Positions 57,801 to 64,000 of a stretch of DNA of 64,000 nt are shown here, in pieces. The DNA is from Balanoglossus misakiensis (Eukaryota > Hemichordata), in contig CM082577.2 of the NCBI GenBank assembly GCA_040954595.2, positions 3,720,001 to 3,784,000 on the forward strand, written 5' to 3'. The position numbers and the translations under genes are program-made. The notes below the pieces were generated by a model that had not been told where the DNA came from, searched no databases, and was given only the letters and a program-made list of their open reading frames with translations. How positions within the stretch are numbered: position 1 is the first letter of the stretch; each line of letters begins with the position of its first letter.

Positions 57801-60800
57801 GCGAATTAGTACATACCCACACTAGATCTAAGCTTAGGGTAACACTTCCCGTATGTGAAATGATGATAACCATATCTCTTTTAAAATGGCAATACTTTTG
57901 TTGAGCAGCTAATGTTTCTGTTAAGATTGTACCGCTGGGACCGTATTCTCGCCCGTGAGTGGGAAAAACTATACCGCGGATTCTCTCCGTTCTCTATGAG
58001 TTTAACCAGCCCACTGATTACTGAATATGTTGATATCAAATGTTGTTTGAGGAAGTGGGTCTTTACTCTGTAAATCCTTCTGGGAGCTCGGCTAAAATCG
58101 GCGCGGTCCTTTCTTGAAGACAATTTTTTTCTTTGTCAATAATAGACATTGCAGCACATGTTGGAAGGATAGCAGCCATCGGCGGCTAATGGATTCAACC
58201 TTTTGGGTGGCTTCGTGGAAGGAAATGCGATTCTAATGATAACCCGAGGAAACATGTGCACTTGTTGTATCCCATCAAGTGATTGACAACGCCCGCGGCA
58301 AAGCGTTCAAGTTACACCGCTCGGTTTATGGTCGGAACGACGTACCGGCATGCGTGTTCGTGTTGCCCCCCCCCCCCCCCAAATTACCGTTATTAGCGAA
58401 TTAGAGACTTTTACGCTAAGGGTTGGTGATTAACCTGGCGAACGAGGTGACTCAAACATCTCCCCATCTCAAATGGAAAATAACGATCTACGAACGTCAC
58501 TGCTTTGAAAGCCTTGAACCATTCCGATAAAACTAATATATCTCTTAATTCACGTGACCTGAGCAGCGTACTACGCGGAGTTTTATTTCCGATCGCAGAT
58601 TCACACAGTCAGGAACGCGAACAGTGCCGTTTACAGTCGGCAATTACCCTGTACATTAAGGGTATTTCGACAATGCAAAGCACACCGAAATACCTAACAC
58701 AACTACCGGTATTAAACTCCATCACATAACATATCCTAGAAACATCATGCCCGCATATTCTACTTACCAATGCCTAGTGGCCTAGAATTGGACACATGCC
58801 GCTACTCAGTCTGTCCGATAATAAGAAGGCTTGTAAACGCCACTTTTCGCTTGAGAATTAGAGCATTTTTTTCTTGTGTAAGCTGTAATTGAAAATAGGT
58901 ACAATTAAATGTTGAGTTATATGCACATTACAGCATAGACCGGAAGAACCTTCTATGTTAAACTTTAATGTACAAAAGTTGTAGAAGTACAAACGTGTGC
59001 GTGTATGTATATGTACATGTATGTATGTGTATATATGTGAGTGCTTCAGATAATGGCCACAGCATACCCCCAGCGCTGTAAGGGACTGTGTCATTTATTT
59101 ATCTTGTGTGAGTTTAATGGGAATACTTATAGCTTTGCCGAATTATTCACCCTTTCCCACCTTAGATATTTCACCTTCTAAACGGTGATCTGTTCTCGAG
59201 GGCAGGTAACAGTGGTTTCTAAGGATCATTGCAGGGTTCACTTTACTCCGTATTTCCCCGACAATCATGTAAATGTTAATAAAAGGGTCGGCGAGTTGAC
59301 AGGACTATTATTCAGCATTGTTAAAAATGTTGAGGGCGCTGTAATATGCAAATCTCCAAAGGCCAATTTGTGTTGCTTTCGTCGCCGACAGACCACAAAC
59401 GTTATCACGTGCATCACGGATTTCATTCTCTCGTCGGAATTAATCTATGCAAATTAGGCCTCCCTGGAAAATCTCACATCCAAAATTGAGTTCAGTCCTT
59501 TTAATTTCCGCCCTGCACTTCCCGTGGAAATGCGATTTGGTATTAGCAGTCAAGTTCACCCCTATGTGACGTTCCCCGCCGCTGCCGCCTAAACGACGAA
59601 AGCTTTAAATTAAGGAAAGGCAATTTGGCGCGAGAAACGACATTTTAGCCTAGTCTCCGCGGTGTCACACGTTTATCAGTATCCGCTCTTGAAATACTAT
59701 ATCGCATCCGGAGTGTGCGCGGAATTGAACAACGTCAATTTCTAAGGCACTCGGCTTGCATGGGAATGCAAATCACAGTACGTACGACCTTCTTTTTCAC
59801 CAGTCACTCTTCCATATTAAAAACGACAGAAGAACCCTCTTCTATTGCGTGCCCAACCCAGTTGAAGAGAGGTCACTTAGGGTAGCAAAACCATTTCCCC
59901 AAAACTAATAAAATAAAAAAAATGTGCATATAAAATTTGTTATCTGCGTAGAAAACACGTTTTCAAGGTGAGCAAACACATCTAAGCGTATTATGCCCTG
60001 GCATAGTTCACGCGGCATCACGAAGAGACGCAGACACGCGCCGCTAACGAGATTTGTCTTATCGGATATGCATTCCACTATTTCTGCCGGGGGAATTATC
60101 CCTCCGTATAAAGTTCCATTTACTACATTTTTTTTTCCTTTCTCACCAGCATCTCCCGTCTTGCAATGGTAATCAGTATTGAATACATGTAGTCCCATGA
60201 CTTGTTTTCCCTTTTTTATCCAAGTTCTCTTGAAGTCATTTCACCAATTTTTTATGATGATGATGCTAAAATAATAAGAAATGTGAACAAGATGAAAGAT
60301 ATAGGAAGGAGCGCATGTCTACTTGATGATTATCGTCCGTTGATCGAAATGTAAATTCTAAAGGTGGTAGAAGTTCAAATTATTTTTCTCGAATATAATT
60401 TTAGATGATATCTAACGAAATCGAAATTACCCCCAATCGAGATATGCTGGTGGGAACCATGATAACTGCGTAAAATGTCGAGAGGACACTACTCCAAAAA
60501 TGACCGTTTTCTTGCAGTTGGCCTTTCTCTATAGTCATTGCGATCTAACGGATAACATGGGGAGTAATTGGCGATAGTGGCGAAAATTATACATGTACAA
60601 CCGAGGGCTCGTGTGCGGTGTATTGGACTGTTCGCGAGTCCCATTCCTTGCATACGTAGCCCGAGTCCACACATTGTCGTATTTTTATAACCCCAATGAT
60701 TATACACCTTCCTTATTAAATGTTCATATAAAGGCCATTTTATGGTAGGAATCATACCGCTATAAAATCAAAGCGAAAGGAAACTGAATGATATTATTAC

Positions 60801-63800
60801 AATGTTACGAACCAAAAACTCGCAACACAAACACCCAGACAGCAACAACAATGATACACAGTACACCCAAAGTTATACGTTTCACTGCGAATCTATTTGT
60901 CACAGGAAGAAAAATAATATCATAGTACAAGCACTGAAACTTAAATGTTTCTAGGGTTCTTACTGAAATATTGTAATGTCCTCAAGAAACTTGTATCAAG
61001 TTCCGCGGTAATATTACACACGTGGTGAGCGGACGCGATAATTCAGTGTTCCGTGAGTTCTCCGCACCGACCCGACGCTGGTTCACGCTGGCGTGCTGCT
61101 TTCTCACACAGTTCTTTCCTGAAGTCCTCTCAGAAGAAAGTAACAGGTTCACTTCACTCACGGTTGCTGGCGTAGACATGCATTTTAAGTCCGAGACCAA
61201 CGCTGAATTCAAACCAACAGGACAATACCGACGTGCTGAACTTCAACACCGAGCTCACACGTGGATTACAAGATTCCAGTCCCCGTCGCTCATGGCCGAG
61301 TACAACTTGTCTGTTTTCTGGTCAGCTCACGCCACTTGACTGCCGTTGCAGAGAGTCAAAAATCAAAAACCCTTACGTAATATTCAAAATACCCAGGTGT
61401 ACAGCTACTACAGCTAACGCTATGTTAATGACGTACACCCTTATCGTTCATCCACCACTGATATTTAAATTCTATGCATTCGTAGTACCTTCGTAACAAT
61501 AAAATTATGCAATTAAATTGGCTTCCAGCCAAAAGTAGAACGCTTCAGTCTGCACAGAACTGTACAGACACACATATGAATGTGCCAGTCTTATTTAAAC
61601 TTCACTCACACGTTACGAATACGAAAACGTATTGTACGATACAACGCTGTAGGCTACGGCAGAAGCAAGGTGTATGGAAACACGCGATATGGCAACAGCG
61701 CTTTGTGTTTCGTGGTACATGGAAATTAATGTCATTGTGCGGCGGACCAAATGTAAAGTTCATCACCATGGTATCATGGCAATTCGAACCAAATGGTGTT
61801 AATGGGCTGTATTTGGCGAGCATGCACCTCATAACTGCGCTGCCAAGGCTGTATGAAAGTGATGCGAATGAGCTTATCGCCTGTGATGCAAGGCTGCTTA
61901 TCACGGTCTTCGGTTTCGCTTTATATCTACGATATGATGCATAGTCTCGCAATGCTCACACTTTCTAATACCTTATCGATTGAACATCATTGAATAAAAA
62001 GCCAAAATACTGTCGAATGCCGCCAACTTTATACGGTTAATTTGTCGTGAGCAATGAACACTTTTTCTGGGTTGTCTAAAAGCTGGTGGCCGTGTCGTTT
62101 CTTTTTGGTGTCATTAATTATTTTTAAAAAACCACACGCCCCCACGCGACGGCATTGATTACATCAGAGTCGCGCCATTTCGTCCTGTGCCGAAATGTGT
62201 TATATGTCTAACAAACGTCTGCTGTAAGTTCGTGTTCTTCTCGACTAATTTAACAAGAATCCAGAGCGGAATGATTTTTTTTCTCCGGACAGACAACCCT
62301 CCAGTCACGTGTCACTGTGTTTTACAATGTTTTGTGGACATTCTTGGAATAGCCAAGCTGCAGCGCCGCATGTAATGTCAGCGGGGGAGTCACTTTGCTG
62401 ACCTGTGCAGGTGGATAATGTAGTGTTGCGGATAGCCATCTGACGTTTAAACATTCTTCGTGTCTTCTGTCACGCAGCTATACTATTTTGACAGTTACAG
62501 CAGTGACTCTAAAAGCTGCCAAGTTTGGACGATGTAAGTTTTTCCCCCCCATGAATTGATATGCTGGGTGCTGACTTTTCAGTAAATCAGGATGCTAACA
62601 TAGGTTTGGATATTTTAATTAATTAGGACAATTCACAACCTACAAAAAAAACATGTTCTCGGTGTTGGCATGGAGGTGTTATGCGAACTTGCCAGTTTAA
62701 TTTAATGACGGTATGCCGCTGCTACTACCCACTGTTCAACGCGGCACCGTGTGAATCATGGGAAATCGCTTCCCTTCCTGTTTTCATTCGCGTTTTCCTT
62801 GACCCCTTGAAACAAAGATAAAGACCTCATGGGAAACGTGTCCTTCGCACATCGTCGTGTTATATTTACCGTAACACCTCGGAAATAAAATTCTCCCTTT
62901 TGGAAACATAAGTGTAGCAAACCGTGAACAATTGAATCACTGGGAAGGAGACTAAAGTCCTTCACGTGGAAAGGTTCCTTGTTCTTTAGCGAGCATGCCG
63001 TATCGACAGGAGAACATATAGTTTACACATACCATCAGGCGGAGAAGGGTAAATGTGGGGGGAAAGTACTAGTACATAAAGTTGTGTTAGGTTAATAGAC
63101 ATTGTGTTTATGGCAAAACCAGAAACGGCTGGAGCAGTCAAAACTACTGCCATAATACAACTCCTCAATCCAGTTTCTCAGCAACCGAATTAATTTCGTT
63201 TGAGATTTTCCTTCCCCGAATAGTTAATCACTGCAAACGAACTATAGATGTGTACAAATGAGTCCCTGGCGACTTAACACTGCTTAAGAATCTAGGAATT
63301 CAGAAATCGACGCACGGACGAGCGAACAATGCGCCTTGAGTTTCGGTCTGTGGTGATTGATTGAAATTGGGACGATCTCTGTTGGACTGCCGGATTTGTT
63401 ACGATATCTGACTAGCGTTGCCATTATTCTCTTTTCAATGGCGTGACGGTTCATCAGCCATGACGCAGTAGCCTAAGACTTACTTTGAATAAAAAAAGAC
63501 GCTATTCGCATCAACGGTAATGAAACTCGTCCCGTAAAAGGCCGAGCCTGGTGTAATAAACACGAAAACACTTCTAACTGTGTGAGAGTATATTTGACTT
63601 TGTAACACCGTGATTACGTCATGTTTAATTGGTTTTTTACCGATCACGACTAGCGGCAGATTAGAAATTCTTTCCGTATAATTTACCCTGGTGAAAAAAA
63701 AGATTAGTCAGACCGTATAGAACGTGACAGGAAATCGATAAATCACACGGAATAGCCAAAACATCAACTACATTATGCATGGCATGAAATTTAATCGACT

Positions 63801-64000
63801 GTAGTTGACTGATTTATCAATTAACTGTAATTATGGCGCGTGTCCTTGATACTGCACGTGCTGTACATCTCATTATACCGTACGTGTAGAAATGTTTCTT
63901 GATATAAACGACACTTTTCTCTCGCGCAAGTTTATCGTTTGCCTCATCTTCCAGAGGAGCGTATGAAGCAGTGAAGTTCAAATACCAGCACCTCACATTT
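54841..64000. other. Non-coding region to the window end
   Basis: No exon of a known family is recognised on either strand. A run of 15 C lies at 58366-58380. The longest open frame, at 61507-61944 (+), has no recognisable domain. Confidence 0.5.

Noticed and set aside
61507-61944. 145-codon plus-strand open frame
   Set aside because: No recognisable domain or signal; length is within what chance allows over 64 kb.

Overview
The window is eukaryotic, animal nuclear DNA. It has spliced exons with GT/AG introns, long non-coding stretches, many microsatellites, AATAAA signals and a 15.7 kb satellite array. The two recognisable genes are a GluN2-type NMDA receptor and a Golgi carbohydrate sulfotransferase. 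Together with over-represented palindromic words such as TACATGTA, they suggest a marine invertebrate such as a hemichordate, echinoderm, cephalochordate or lophotrochozoan. The species cannot be fixed from the sequence.

Layout. Positions 1-670 hold a 100-base assembly gap and no coding sequence I recognise. From 671 to 5607 (+) seven exons encode the C-terminal half of an NMDA receptor subunit. They run from helix M1 through the pore, M3, the S2 half of the ligand-binding domain and M4 to a short tail ending ETTV. The frame is continuous across all seven exons (499 residues). The upstream exons (amino-terminal domain and S1) lie outside the window. A convergent, single-coding-exon sulfotransferase follows on the minus strand (7713-6286). 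From about 7.8 to 16.8 kb there is only non-coding DNA with microsatellites. From 16841 to 32497 there is a tandem satellite of about 87 bp per unit (roughly 180 copies), with higher-order periodicities. It ends at an inverted junction with three 86-bp copies of a diverged relative in the opposite orientation. From 32.76 to 64.0 kb I found no convincing exon, only small dispersed repeats, palindromes and degenerate tandem repeats.

Most interesting signals. The receptor is intact by splice sites and frame but departs from family rules at key sites. The near-invariant M3 motif SYTANLAAF reads MYTADLVTH, with threonine at the position mutated in Lurcher. The ligand pocket combines GluN2-like Tyr-Asp with a GluN1-like Ser-Val. 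The satellite has at least two distinct higher-order domains (about 2.0 kb and 1,044 bp periods), one sharp edge, and one degenerate edge with an orientation flip. The receptor and sulfotransferase are simple neighbours with convergent 3' ends; nothing suggests they work in one pathway.

All alignments and repeat comparisons were done by eye. Family assignments rest on recognised motifs, not on database searches.
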